DNA of 64,000 bases from Aselliscus stoliczkanus (GCA_033961575.1 CM066730.1:132560023-132624022); one strand, 5' to 3'; positions 12,980 to 25,299 are shown, counted from the stretch's first letter. The notes: generated by a model from the sequence alone, not told the origin. Numbers and translations are program-made.

Positions 12980-13141
12980 ATCCAGACTTATAAAACATTG
13001 TAGAAAAACAAATAACCCAAAGACTCAAAAGGTAAAGATACAGGACTTCTCAAGAACTCAACATCTCTAATAAATGCATAACCCAGATGAAAGAAAAATT
13101 CTCTGTGTAACATAGCAAGATATAGTATTGGACAGAACTGT

Positions 13142-13158
13142 ACACACACACACACACA
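13142..13158. repeat. (AC)n microsatellite
   Basis: Short perfect run. Confidence 0.9.
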
Positions 13159-13360
13159 TGCGTGCAGCAGGCCATGTGAAGAAATGATCTCCTGGCCTTT
13201 TGGGAGATTTACCATCTAAATAGCAAACTGATTTGTAAAACAATTGGCAACTTGACCACAAAGTGCACACGTTAAAGCACATCTGTATGTGGAAGTGAAA
13301 GAGACCCAAATGCTTAGAAACTTCAAAATCAAATATATTAGTTTTTAAACAAGAAAAACA

Positions 13361-13491
13361 GGGCCGGCCAAGTGGCGCAGTGGTTAAGTGCTGGATTGGG
13401 AAGCCAGCAGCTCCAGTTCGGGTCCCACATATGAGGGCCAGTGACACTGCCCTCAAAAACAAAAACAAAAACAAAAATAAAACAACAACAG
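13361..13491 (+). mobile_element. tRNA-derived bat SINE
   Basis: Begins GGGCCGGCCAAGTGGCGCAG and has a B-box-like AGTTCGGGTCC. It carries the family signature ACATATGAGGGCCAGTGACA and ends in a CAAAAA-type A-rich tail. The target duplication is not clear. Confidence 0.92.
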
Positions 13492-14689
13492 AAAATCCAA
13501 CAAATCTACAGTAAACACATTTTAACAAAGGTTTTTGGACTAGAGCCTCTACCCAGCCTGACTGGAAAGAATAGTGTGACTTCCTAACAGAGAGAAGCAA
13601 CATTGAGGGTTATTTCTTGGTAACACAGGTTATGACTTCTATATTCATAAGATATATGACATGGCATTTAAATTTAAAAGTCCAAAGGAAGGAGAGATTA
13701 TGGCCTACTTTGTTTCATTATCGATACTGATGTTCATTTTGAAAATATCTCCAATTATATATTATTATAGCTATAGGAATATAGCAAAACACCTGCTTTG
13801 GCATTTTGAGATGATTATTTCAAGTTCGTCAACTTTGGCAGTAATTGTTCTACCTCGTTTTTATTCTTGATTTGTCAAAAACAGCTGATAATGGCATCCT
13901 TTTTGAACATTGTCAGTCAGGGACTATCAAATTCTACTTTTGAAATATTTCGAATAAGTATCACTCTCAGCCTTTCATTTCACTTCAAACTCTGCTGATG
14001 GCTACATGTGTGCCATCAACTCTTTCCTTTATTCACTGACGGGTTTTTGCATTTAAGTCACACAAGGCTCTTCATGAAATGATTCCTTTGGGAATATCCC
14101 CAATATATCTATTACAATCTATTAATATAATGCCTAAATACGTACTCAGAGCCATGTAGATTTTCACTGCTGAGAAGGGCAATGCCTGCTATTAACATGT
14201 CTACTGCTGGGGCTTGAAAGAAAATTTAATGGAGATGTTTTAGGTACAAAAAGCAATCAAGTTATTAAAGGACCAGCTGCTATTTTCTAAGCACATAGTC
14301 ATAATATTATAAATTAAAGTACAAGAATTAGGCACCTATCTCAAGTGCCTAGAATCTAGTCACTGGAGAATTAAGCTGATGAAATGCAGTTCTGTGTGCC
14401 TCCAGGTCTCATTATTTTTAGTCTTCCCTTCTCCATCCCAAACAATCTGACCATGTCCCTTTCTTGCTTTATAAGTTTCAATAATTCCAAGTGCATATGA
14501 GACACATTCCAATTCCTTTAGTGAATGCCTCTCCTTTCTTATCCTAGAAAAGTAACATTCTTCTGAGGCAAACACAAGCCAAGATCCTGTTCTGACGGCC
14601 CAGGGCTTTCCTTCAGCCTCATCTGCTGCCCTCGCTCGCCTAACACTTCCCATAACCAGGTACACAGCCTTATAGCTGCACATTTTCAC
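13492..14689. other. Unassigned intronic sequence
   Basis: No exon or confident repeat. The L2 copy that follows may begin within the last 300 bases. Confidence 0.5.
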
Positions 14690-15075
14690 ACTTCCGTGCA
14701 TTTACTAACTCATGCTGCTTGTTATGCTTGCAATGTTCTTCTCCCTCCTCTCCCCCCAGTAAATTCCACTTAAGACCCCAGTATATGTCACTTGATCACC
14801 CTACTCTTGGAAGATCTCACTAACACCTCCAGAGTAGTTTTCAACAACCTCTTGGTATTTCTGTTGTACTTGGTAGGCACCTTGACCATAAAACTTATTA
14901 CATTATGTACTCGCTAATTATATATGAACATACCTATTTCCCCCAGTTGCCTGTGACTCCATGAGAATATGGTCTGTGTTTTAATGATCTTTCTAGTCTA
15001 AGTTTCTACCAACGTCCAAGGTCCACTGTTGGCACACAGTCCCTTTTGTCTGGTTAAGTGAATTAACTGAATAAA
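14690..15075 (+). mobile_element. L2 LINE 3' fragment
   Basis: L2 tail order: a 'TGCAATGTTCTTCTCCCTCC' block, TTATTACATTATGTACTCGC, GACTCCATGAGAATATGGTC, then GGCACACAGTCC and GTGAATTAACTGAATAAA. Confidence 0.8.
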
Positions 15076-16984
15076 TTGTGGGTCCCAGAATATTTAACAC
15101 CACATATCATACCAGCACCTCCGATCAATAATCTTCTCAATGCACATATGTCTCTTCTTCAAAGAATCATGGGAAAGAACATAGTCTAGCCCCTGCCATT
15201 GGTCATGTATTTCAAAGTTATGTTCCATTGGTAGGCTTGTATTGCCAACTTTCTAGAAAAGAACAGAGCTTTCATGACCCTTAAAGCATAACTAACTTAC
15301 TTAGAAAACTACTTGAAACTCCTCATAAATATTCAGTAATATCCATATAATTAAATCAGTTTTAGTGCTGCTGCAGTAGGAGTGCAATAAAGAATTGTTG
15401 AATAAGTAAATGAGTAAACTTGGTAACATATATAAAAACAAAGCTTTAGTTTGAAGATGTAAAGTAAAAGACATTCATACATTGTTTACTACTTTATCTA
15501 AGAAAGTCGAATAATGAAATGAACCTTTGAGGCTGATGTTTAGAAGTACTGTGAATCTAAAATGGCTTTCTGACTAATTCCTATCTGCTCTGGCTCAGAA
15601 CTGATTAGAATGGAAAATGAGTAAGCACTAGTAGAGTACTGTCAAAGAGTAGTACTGAAATAGCAATTCAAAGCAAAAACCCTGAAAGGGTCTAATGAAA
15701 ACACAAAGGAAAAAGGGAGAATTAAAGAGACGAAGCTTCTACTATAACCTAAATTTACTTCTTTTTCAAAGCTTTTGAAATTCACAGTAATAAAGTGATT
15801 AATACCCATGGGCAAGAGTGTACACATATACATCACTGCAAATGTTATCATATCTGAAATATGAAAATTTGATAAAATTTCAGCAATGTATAATATAATG
15901 CAGGAGATTTTCTTTTTCAAGAATGAGTGCTTTGATACAAAACAAAACAAAAGAATACAAAAGATTTCTCAACTAAATGAGTGGCTAGGAGAGCCAATAG
16001 TTAACTGATTCCTTAGCAAATTAAGAGTGCTAAAGCTTGAAAACAAGTCTTTCATGCCATGTATGATAGTAATTAGTGTTACTCATAAGTATCCCAGCTG
16101 TCTTCTTCCTAGGCAGATGGTAGGATAGCACTTTCTGGACCCTTGTGAAAATATGGAGCATATGACTAATTCTGACCAATGATTTGTAACTGGATTTAAC
16201 CAAACAATTCATTGCCAGGGTGAGCCCCTCCAGAGCTCTCTTTGTCCCATTGCACCTCTCATGAAAATCTTTGAGACAGTGGCTGCAGTCAGCCTGGGTC
16301 TAAGAAGGATTATGATCAATCTTGTTCATTTATATCCAAGATGAATACAGTGTGTAGTGTGAGCAAGAAAAAAATACATGAGCAAGAAAAAAATCTATAC
16401 TGTTTTAAACTTCTGAGAGTTGGGCATTCTTTGTTATAGCAACATAACCAGCCTATCCTGACTTACCCTGAAAAAATAGGATGTTTCCTAGGTAAAAAAG
16501 GGATAGAATGGTTTAGTATATCCACTATTAGATTGAAGTGATAAAAAAGATCTATGAGTGCCAAAATGTGGCTATGATTGTTTTAGTATAATAATCCCCA
16601 TTTTACAGAGATGTAAAAAAAATATATAGGTTGGGTTATAAGTACATGACAACATGCCACTGAAGCATTCCTCCTAATCATCAGTTTATAAACAAACAGT
16701 ATTTTAAACATACTCATACATCTCCATTGTAATGTGAATGTTACCCACTCTCTTACTAAAAAGCTAGAAAACACTACATTTATCTTGTCTGGTCCATTCA
16801 AACAATTAACAAGGAAATACAAATTATGAATTTAATCTTTCTGAATTCATTTTTCTCATCAAAGAGAGCTCTATGATGACAAACAATTCCCTGAATAATA
16901 ATAATTTTCCATTAGTATACGATTGCACTTTAAGCAATAAGGATGTTTTAAAACGTAGCCAGTCAAGTAAGAGGGCACATAACA
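15076..16984. other. Unassigned intronic sequence
   Basis: A+T-rich. A short direct duplication, GAGCAAGAAAAAAAT, occurs at about 16362 and 16381. Otherwise nothing recognised. Confidence 0.5.
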
Positions 16985-17120
16985 ATCTCATTGGACCCCA
17001 AGGCCAGGGACTACGTGCACCTTATGTGCAGCCTATTCTGTATGACATAGCACAATGCCTGATACACAGAGAAGACATTCAGTAAGCACCTGTGGACTAC
17101 ATTGATAAATACATGAGCTT
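16985..17120 (+). mobile_element. L2 LINE tail
   Basis: CCCCAAGGCCAGGGACTACG, then CATAGCACAATGCCTGATAC and ACATTCAGTAAGCACCTG, the L2 end. Confidence 0.65.
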
Positions 17121-17174
17121 GGGCGATAGGGAGGGAAATCCTTAGAATCTTAGGTACTTAAATATGAAAGAAAC

Positions 17175-17460
17175 TCTTGCTGGCATTAATCTAGTCCAGT
17201 CTTCTTCTTAACAAATGGGAAGTGAAGCCACAAAGAGAAGTCACACATTGATTTAATAGAAGAGCTGGGATTAGAACCGAAGCCACTGGTCTCTCTCCAT
17301 TATTCTTTCCATCATGTCATTCTCTTCAACAGTGAGCACAGATTGGAGACTTTTAGGTTAGCCCCTGTGCCAGATCTATCAAGTATTCATACTATTGGTG
17401 AGTATCTATTATGTGTCAGGCACTGAGCCAAGCACTTAGAGAAAATTTATAGAAATTTAT
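17175..17460 (-). mobile_element. MIR-class SINE relics
   Basis: AGCTGGGATTAGAACCGAAG (reverse tRNA-related end) is followed at about 17395-17450 by GTATCTATTATGTGTCAGGC and ACTGAGCCAAGCACTTAG. There are probably two adjoining pieces. Confidence 0.6.
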
Positions 17461-18854
17461 TCATGGTTACCTTGATCCATTAACTTGGAACCATCATGGT
17501 TGACAATGTTTATATTCCAGATAGTTTTTTCTTTTTGCTTCCGCAGATAAACTGCTAAAAGGTGGTTTCTTGGATTTATGGGAAATAAAGACATTCATTT
17601 TTAAGTAAAAAAATGATGACAAGATTCCTGGAAATGTTCGCCACCATTTAACATTTAAACTTATGATAGTATCTAATGGGGTTTCCTGTATATGAAATGC
17701 ATTTAATTCTTATTCCAAGGATGCCATCTTTCTGGACTGGATTGACTTTCACAACAATACGTGCTTTGTAACCCTTTGAGAATAGGATCCTGCACCAATT
17801 TCACTGAAGTTTGTAACCACAGACTACGCAAAGCTGAATTCTAATTAATAGTACAGTAAAAGCTTTGTTCCCCGTGCTCCGTGGGGGGATGAGATGTCTT
17901 AACTCTTTAAGAAGGCATCAATTCATGTTTGGCAAGGTGTTCTCATTCCTCTGTTAGCCCCGCTCATCTTTCCAAAATGTATCCTTTAATAACAGGCAGG
18001 AATTTCATGAATTACTCAAACGCTCCTGCTCCATAAATTTAGCACACACATATGCCTCACCTTATACTTAATTGTGTATGACTCTATCCCCTTCAAAATT
18101 CAGCAAGCTTATTAAAAATAATTTCTTTTAACTAAAATAGTCAAGCATACCCAAGGCAGTAAAACTGAGTACAATGAACAATATAAATACAAAATAAAAC
18201 AATATGACTTTACCCAGGTATAACCAATGTTAACAGACCATGTTGGTACATATTTTCCTAGTCTTATGTCTATCACACACACAGACATTATCATAAAGTT
18301 TTATAGCTTGTTTCCACCATTTACAATATATTCTGAATATCTTTCCTATTCTTCTACAGCATGGTTGTACATAGTCTGAAAGAACTCTACTTTAGGCTGT
18401 AAATTAAATCATGGTCATTTATTAGATATGTAGATTTTTTTACACTTCTTCAGAATTTTAATCGATGCTTTAGCAAACAGCTTTATATATTCTCCTTCAT
18501 GAACATCTATTATTAGACTCATGGCATCATCGTTTTACGTTATCAACACTAATGAACACATTGCAAGCACATAGAATTTTTTGTAAATTGGTTTTCACAC
18601 TATGGTTCATAAAAGTAAATTACTCTGGCTCTAACCAAAAAATAAGAGGAACAGTGGATCTTGACCTTGATTCTAATGCATGTTGATGGAAAGATGAGAC
18701 TTAGAGTCTTTAGTTATGGGTGTGATTTTGTACCTTCATTTCTATAGTACTTTGAAATAATATGTCTTGGAAAATCTTTAATTATTTAACCATTGTATTG
18801 CTTGGCACATAAACTGGGAAGGCTTTTGTAAATAAATATTTAAGCACTTAACTT
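17461..18854. other. Mostly unassigned; possible ancient LINE relic at 18105-18640
   Basis: No exon. The part from about 18105 to 18640 (CCAATGTTAACAGACCATGT, then CCTAGTCTTATGTC and AATATCTTTCCTATTCTTCT) resembles a widespread old mammalian LINE 3' region. The family is not certain. Confidence 0.4.
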
Positions 18855-18870
18855 AAAAAGGACAGTTGTA

Positions 18871-18977
18871 GGGCCGGCCGAGTGGCATGGTGGTTAAGTG
18901 CTGGCTTGGGAAGCCAGTGGCCCCGGTTCGGTCCCACATATGAGGGCCCGTGACACTGCCCTCAAAAAAAAAAAAAA
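18871..18977 (+). mobile_element. tRNA-derived bat SINE with target duplication
   Basis: GGGCCGGCCGAGTGGCATGG head, GCCAGTGGCCCCGGTTCGGT B-box region, ATATGAGGGCCCGTGACACT, pure poly-A tail. Flanked by the 16 bp direct repeat AAAAAGGACAGTTGTA at 18855-18870 and 18978-18993, with no mismatch, so the insertion is fairly young. Confidence 0.96.
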
Positions 18978-19053
18978 AAAAAGGACAGTTGTAGTACAAA
19001 TATAGAACTATTTCACTTGACTCCATTTCAGCTGAGAACTGCTGGAAAAGAGA

Positions 19054-19108
19054 GCGTGAGTGTATGAGTGTGTGAGTATGTGTGTGTATGTGTGTGAGTG
19101 TGTGTGGC
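19054..19108. repeat. Imperfect (TG)n/GAGTG tract
   Basis: GTGTATG and GTGAGTG variants within a TG-rich run. Confidence 0.85.
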
Positions 19109-20129
19109 AGGAGGTGAGGGGGGCGGGCTGCATACATGTGTCTGACAGAATGCATTTCATCCAGCAAAAGTGCAATATCAATTGTTTAACAATAATAGAT
19201 TTAGGATTTTTCAGAGGAAATGTCTTTCAATGTTATCACTTCTCAGAAATAAGGAAAATTGCTTTAGGAAGCCTATTAGAAATTGAATTCTCCTGGTATT
19301 TCACCAATCTCTGAAAATATATAAAGATACATACACACAGAAATAGGAATAAAAAGGGGGGGGGATCTAGATTCCAGGTAAAAATGTATTTGCACAATCC
19401 AGGCTCAATTAATAAGTGTGGGTAACCAGTGTATTTCTAAATCAGGATGGAAGCGTCTGCTTTTTTGAAAGGCAAAAATTCTGTTATTTGAAGAATGAAG
19501 AATAAGTGTGACAGCACTTGCCTCAGGCCAATGTGAACAAGCTAAGGAGAAGCATTGATCAGGCAGTAAGTACCCATGTGTCTATAGGGAAAGACCATCC
19601 CAGAACTGAATTAATAAACTTCATTTTCTGCTTGTGGAAGGCTAGAGTTCGACAAGGGATAGCGAGCTGACAACAATAAGACCTAGGTGAGACTGTCAGA
19701 GCTCTGATCTCATAATCCCCCTGAGAAGCTGTCTTTGCTGCTCTCTCACAAAGTTGCTTTCCCACTGCTGACAGGCAAATCGTGATTCCCAGTTGGGGAA
19801 CCTTTCTGTAGGGAGGCCGAAGAGTGACACCCGAAGCACAAATTCAGTAGCTATCTATAGACAGAGACTGCATATTCCGCTGGGCAAGCCAGGGAGTGAA
19901 AAGGGAGTTGCAATCTCTCCCTTCAAGTTGATGGACAGAAGACTTGGAGGCAGACTACCCACTGCCTACAGTTTCAGGTCCAAACACACCTGCTCAAATC
20001 AGTACTTTTGGAATTGCAAGGTTCAATACACTCACAAAACCTAAAGAAAAAGAAAAAAAGGAGAAGAAACCTGGGGAAGAAGGGCAGTTTAGGTAGGGCA
20101 ATATGCACCCAGTTATGTACTGGAGCTGA
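19109..20129. other. Unassigned intronic sequence
   Basis: Contains a run of nine G at about 19357-19365. No exon; the 19559-19765 and 19793-20044 frames have no family signature. Confidence 0.45.
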
Positions 20130-20290
20130 CTTGTCACAGCTTAAGAAAACTGATTTAAATTTTCAGGAATTTTTCAGCCCAGTTGATATCACATTGGGAG
20201 TTTGGAATCAGCCATGGTGGGAGGTATTTATACCATGGAAATTAGCAAACACTACAAATCAAATTTTGGCTGTTGCTGTTGTGGTTGCTT
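20130..20290 (+). repeat. Unidentified dispersed repeat, copy A
   Basis: The part from about 20185 to 20260 (GGAATCAGCCATGGTGGGAG, TTAGCAAACACTACAAATCA) aligns at roughly 70% by eye with 38770-38850 (GAAATCAGCCATCATGGAGA, TTGGCAAGTACTACAAACCA). Two such copies show it is an old dispersed family. I cannot name it. Confidence 0.55.
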
Positions 20291-21164
20291 TCTGGAGAGC
20301 CAAAAGTTAAACACTTCCTAGTCTACCCTTGCATACTCCAGTTTTTCAAGTACTTTTCTCAGTTTATGCCTATAATTATTAACAGCATCTACTTTTATTC
20401 TGAAAAGTATGTCAGTTTGGATAATAAATTATATGCTTCCCCTAATTTTAGGATACAGAGATCTCTAGGTTCCAGGATAGAAAACTGACCGGCCTCATGA
20501 GGCCTAAAATCCTGGGAACTATAAATGTGGCAGAAATGAAAGGATTCCCACCTCCGTTTTTTTGTTTTTGTTTCAGAGACCTCATGATTTTCCAACTTTG
20601 CTCATCTCTGTCCTTGCTCCATTTTTGTATGTAGTTTCCTGATCAATTTTGACATGGCCTCAAATAACTTTCTAAGCCCCTAGATTTAGTTAACCGCTCC
20701 ATTCCAGGCCCCTTGATGGACTCACAATAGTCTCAGTATCCTTTCTTCAAAATTTTGAAAGAAGGAATCTGATTTGGCCAACTTATCTGTTTGAGTCAAG
20801 CCCCACAACTCCTATGCCCCAACTAAGGCAACAGAGTCTGCCACATTTGGGTTAGGGTTCCATCTCTGCCCAGTCAGCCATGGCTAGAAGGGGTGCTATA
20901 TCACTGTAGCAGACCCTCCATGGCACTGGTAGGCATAAGAACACATCTATATCACTTAGTGTTATAATAGATTCTTCAGCCACACTTAACTTGGCTATTT
21001 CCTATATTAACCACACTTTTCCAAGTCTCCATGGCTTTGTTTCTGCCAGGAGATTCCCTCTCCACGCCCACTTCCATCTTCTCTCTTAAGTATCTCATCC
21101 TCATCCTTCAGAGCATACGTCACATGTCAATCCCTCTTGGGAGCTTTCGGAAACCCCTTTCACG
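20291..21164. other. Unassigned intronic sequence
   Basis: No exon or named repeat. Confidence 0.45.
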
Positions 21165-21180
21165 TCATTATGTATTTTTT

Positions 21181-21338
21181 TTTTTTTTTTTTTTAGCTGA
21201 GCCATCCTGCCACCTGTTGGCAGCTCAACGGCAACTCAACCGCAACTCAGCTCGGGCTGGCATCGAACCGCCGTTGCTCAGAGCTCAGCTCGCACTCTTG
21301 AGCGAACTCTTAACCAACTGAGCCACTCGGCCGGCCCA
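21181..21338 (-). mobile_element. Second type of tRNA-derived SINE, with target duplication
   Basis: On the minus strand it begins GGGCCGGCCGAGTGGCTCAG and continues TTGGTTAAGAGTTCGCTCAA. Its B-box region is ACGGCGGTTCGATGCCAGCC, and the body then has CAACTCAACCGCAACTC read in reverse, ending in an A tail (T-run on the plus strand). Flanking repeat TCATTATGTATTTTTT at 21165-21180 and 21339-21354. The body differs from the CACATATGAGGGCC type elsewhere in the window. Confidence 0.94.
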
Positions 21339-21439
21339 TCATTATGTATTTTTTAATCATCTGTCTTCTCATTGAGTTACTCTGCTGCCTGCGCTTTCAA
21401 ACAAGGCCAAGTGTTGCCTCACCAATTTATTGGATATGT

Positions 21440-21570
21440 TACCATAGGAAGGCTATTTAGAGTCTCTGAATAATAAGGGATAATTATATTTATTTGGTAG
21501 GGTTGTAAGGACTAATCTAGCACATAGCAAGTACTCAGTAAGTACTAACCATTATTACCCCTATCATGAT
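21440..21570 (+). mobile_element. MIR SINE 3' relic
   Basis: GGGTTGTAAGGACTAATCTA, CACATAGCAAGTACTCAGTA and CATTATTACC follow the MIR 3' end. Confidence 0.7.
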
Positions 21571-21679
21571 ATTATAGATGACCACACCTATAATAGAGAA
21601 GTTATAAAATTATAATATTCTAATAGATACTGTCTCTCAAAGAGACAATGAATTATATAGGAAACCCATCAATTTGCAT

Positions 21680-22060
21680 GGTTCGCCCTGGTTTCTTTGC
21701 TGTTTTTCAAACATACCAAGCACACTTCTTTCTTTCAAGATCTTCCGATTTCTGTTCTCTCTGCTGAGAGCTCCCTTTTACTAGATGGATATGTGGCTCA
21801 TTCCTTGATTACTTCAAGTCTTTGCTCAGTATCTCCCTCTCAAAAAACAACATGATCTAAAATAGCATTCTCTAGTCCTTTACCAAGCTTTATTTCTCTC
21901 CATATTACTACCAAACATAGTACGCATGAGTGTGTGAGCACGTGTGTTTATTGGTACCCTTACAAATACAAGCTCCCGGGGCAAAGAAATAGTCCAATTT
22001 GTTCACTAATGAATATCCAGTGCCAGAACAGTATACATTGTAGAATGAATGAATGTTTCC
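21680..22060 (+). mobile_element. L2 LINE 3' fragment
   Basis: L2 order: TTTGCTGTTTTTCAAACATA, TCTTTGCTCAGTATCTCCC, CAAGCTCCCGGGGCAAAG, CCAGTGCCAGAACAGTATAC, GAATGAATGAATG. Confidence 0.8.
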
Positions 22061-22169
22061 CTTGTATATATTAAGCGCTCAATAAATGGTTATTGATTTT
22101 AATTGATAAGTGCAAAAGTATAGGCACCTATCAAGTGGAACTTAAGAAGGAAACCATTATGATCTTATA

Positions 22170-22570
22170 TGTTTATAAGGTTTTACAATTTATAAAGCAT
22201 GTTCACAAGCATCTTTTTTCTTCCTCTTATACTTCAAGCTTTCTAGAGACACCCAGTGGCCTTAATGGGTACTGCTTAGCACTGCAGGTGACTGTAGTTA
22301 ATGAGATTGGTGCTCCTGTCACAAAGCAGGGTAGATTTTTTTTTTAAATGGACATTATTTATTGAATAGATATGTATGTATAAAAAAGTGTGTGTGTGTA
22401 TACCCACTTTTATATATTTATCATTTATATATATATATACCGATAATTTATTATTATTCTCATCGTTCTTTCACAATAGGGAAACTGGGGCTTAAGGAGT
22501 TTGCCAAAAGCAAAAAGCCAGAAAATGGCAAAGCTGCGATGAAAAACTCAAGCCTCTTTGATTCCTAAAG
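22170..22570 (-). mobile_element. Probable interrupted MIR relic
   Basis: TTTATAAAGCATGTTCACAA at the left and AACTGGGGCTTAAGGAGTTT, GCCAAAAGCAAAAAGCC at the right fit reversed MIR. The middle is unrelated. Confidence 0.45.
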
Positions 22571-23079
22571 AGATACTAAACTCAAAAGATACATCCCTGG
22601 GTTAGGAATTGAGTATTAGTTCAAGGAATTCAACCATTAACAATCATGAACAATCTACATCAGTAATTTGCCCTTGTCTTAGTTTCTCTTTCTCAAAGGT
22701 TAAGATGAACACCGTCTTCCATGTCTGCTACTGGCAGATATTAAAGGCAATGACCTACCATCTTGGCTGTGTCTTGGGATCCTCAGAGGAAAATGTGCTA
22801 TGTAAATCCATTGTGCTACCATACAAAAGCACACATTCGCTTCTCAGTTACTGATTCACTACGGCAGTGAAACACAACTCTACGAGGGACTACAGCCTTC
22901 TGGAATCTTCCCACAGTTCTCCTGTTGAAATCAAGCTTCTCAGGCATAAGGCATTAAATGATTGCTCAGATGTAAAGAACTAAAAATAATATATGCAATA
23001 ATAAAATGTGGACTTTATATAGCATTCTATATTTTGCTTACAGTAGCTGTATTATATGTATATATATTTTCAAAGAAGT

Positions 23080-23099
23080 ACACACACACACACACACAC
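23080..23099. repeat. (AC)n tract at the end of a mariner-like element
   Basis: Perfect run that directly abuts the element end at 23100. Confidence 0.95.
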
Positions 23100-23100
23100 G

Positions 23101-23220
23101 ATGCCAAAAATATATATACATGTTTTAAGAAAGGAAAAAACTGTATTAAAATTGTATCAATATATACCAATAACAAAAGATGAATACAAGTCACGTTTGA
23201 CTTCTGCAATTACATGAGGT
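23101..23220 (-). mobile_element. Mariner/Tc1-like element, one end plus subterminal part
   Basis: On the minus strand the shared stretch matches 62620-62723 closely: TACAATTTTAATACAGTTTT, TTTCCTTTCTTAAAA, then ATTTTTGGCATCG and a TG run. It also extends into GTCAAACGTGACTTGTATTC, which the other copy lacks. I read it as one end of a longer mariner-type element. The assignment rests on memory of the family and on the inverted-repeat structure of the other copy. Confidence 0.7.
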
Positions 23221-23269
23221 ATATGAGTACACATATATACATATCAAAAGAGACAGAGAGAGGGGAGAG

Positions 23270-23650
23270 ACTGAGAGATTAACTGATTATAGGAATTGGC
23301 TCATGTGATTATGGAGGCTCAAAAATCTTACACCTGCCCTATGTATAAGCTGGAGAACCAGGAAAGCTGGTGGTGTAAGTCAGTTCAAGTCCAAAAGCCT
23401 GAGAACCAAAAGTGCTGTTGTCCAAGGGCAGGAGGAAATTTCCCAGCTTAAACAGAGAGCAAATTCACCCTTCTTCCACCTTTTTGTCCTAGTCAGGTCC
23501 TCAAAGGATTGGATGATGCCCACTTATATTGGTGAGGGTGATCTTTACTTAAGATCACCTGACAGAAACACCCTCAATTTAATGTTTAACCAGCTTTCTG
23601 GGCATCCCTAAGCCCAGTCAAGTTGACATATAAAATTAACAATCACAGTA
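23270..23650. mobile_element. Old dispersed mammalian repeat (family not named)
   Basis: GGCTCATGTGATTATGGAGG, AGCTGGAGAACCAGGAAAGC, AAAGGATTGGATGATGCCCA, GTCAAGTTGACATATAAAAT. I recognise this order from other mammals as a common old interspersed repeat, but I cannot assign the class with certainty. Confidence 0.65.
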
Positions 23651-23814
23651 GCCTAGATCCAATGAAATAAATGAACTGAATGGGGTAGGGATGAAGAAGT
23701 TTAAATATAAAATCAAATTAATTTTTTGTTGGATCACTAAATGCAATCTCTTTTCCTATGGGTGGAGAGCTAATGGGAAGAAGTGGGGAAAAGCCCAGAT
23801 TTAGAAGTCAGTGT

Positions 23815-24020
23815 TACCCTTATGAGTTTCATAAACTGACGGTGAATCATTTAACCAAACCAAATTTCTACATCCTCAACTATAAAAATGAGAGCAATAA
23901 TATCAACTTGGCAGGTATATTATATTAAGAATAACACATTTAAGCAAATAAGGGATCTATAATATAATGAGTAGCTAAAAACTGGTGTTGTTCTTATTGT
24001 TCTTATTACTATTATTATTA
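23815..24020 (+). mobile_element. MIR SINE relic
   Basis: CAACTATAAAAATGAGAGCA, ATAATATCAACTTGGCAGGT and the ATTATTATTA end follow MIR. Confidence 0.65.
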
Positions 24021-25299
24021 TACTCCCACCCCCCATCTCCATGTACATTCATGTGCATGGACCTACCACAATACTTGGCACCAGTTTTACTCTCTCACTG
24101 ATGTGTTGTGTCACATCTGACAGGAAGCTCACCTGCTCTATGGACTGATTACTCATCCTTTATGTCAAACTGGCCTATCTCCCAGCACCTATCTACTTTC
24201 CAGCAATATGGTTGAAAATTCCATTTAAATGAATTCAGATTTCTAGAGAACTACCATATATAAACATAACAAAACACAACAGTAACTAGTCTTCTTGCCA
24301 GATTTGGGTGATTGTTACAGAATCAAAAACAATGAAGCAAATACAAAATGTATAAATTTGTATGAATGCTTATCAGAGGGTACAGCTTTCAAAACCAGCA
24401 TGAAAATGAATGTCATGTAGGTGATAGATAACCCAGGTCTACCTCTGTGCACTTCTCAAATGATTATCCATTTGAAAGAGGTGCGCTGTGTATTTAAACC
24501 TGCACAAAATACAGAGGTTTTGGTACTACAGGAAATGAACAGCGTAACAATGCTGCCCCCTTGTGTAGGAAGAAAACAAATGAAAATATTTTATTTCTGC
24601 TTCTCTGGGATAGAATGGACTCAAATTTTAAATGATTATTTAAATATAGTCCATCATACTTTCATGATACATGGTTATAAACTTTGATATTTCAAGAAGG
24701 AATTTTAAAAGCACTTCTTCACAATTGAAAGCCCTATTCTGTAAATAAAAGGCATCTGTAATACAAACCACCACATTGGTCTGCTGTTCTAGTTTATACA
24801 GCTCCCTCCACACCTGAGACAAACACACTGTGGCCTTTTATGGGTCACAAACTTTTCAAGGACTATACACCTATACACCATCAAATATACTTTAGTTTGA
24901 TTATTCACTGCACTATACCTTAGGGCCATCCTGAGATATTATGCAAGAATTTGTACTTCTCTCTCTGAGCTTATCCTGAACTTTACTCACTTTGGGATGA
25001 TGATTAATGAGGTAAATTATCCCTAAAGGAGCTTTGGTATTCCAAGTGGGTGCCAAGAGTATAAAACTGAAGTCAATGATCATACAAACATCATAGGGAC
25101 TCTGTGCTTCCAAGTTTTCCATTCCAGTGGTAAAACTGTGTAACACTGTACACCAGAATTAACTATTTAGAACACACTGAAGGAGATTACCCCTTCTCCT
25201 AAGGACATCTTGCCAGCCAGGAGATGAATGCTAGGAGGAGTTGCTATGCTGAAAAGGCCAACGTTATACTCTGCAGGTAAGAGCTATTACATTTTTCAT
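24021..25299. other. Unassigned intronic sequence
   Basis: No exon. Contains the CTCF-like motif listed at 24552. Confidence 0.45.
24552..24566 (-). promoter_or_regulatory. Candidate CTCF site, reverse orientation
   Basis: On the minus strand ACACAAGGGGGCAGC matches the CTCF core CCASYAGRKGGCRSY at 13 of 15 positions, including the whole AGGGGGCAGC part. Its orientation is opposite to the site at 2572. Motif match only. Confidence 0.55.

Noticed and set aside
13361..13440. tRNA gene, because of the A- and B-box-like sequences
   Set aside because: It cannot fold as a full cloverleaf and continues into a SINE body and A tail. All tRNA-like sequences here are SINE heads.
13067..13603. 178-codon open frame on the minus strand
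   Set aside because: It runs through a SINE and its A-rich tail plus a CA repeat. The composition follows the repeats and there is no splice context or family signature.
14360..14701. 113-codon minus-strand frame
   Set aside because: It lies just before an L2 tail, likely within older L2 sequence. No protein family recognised.
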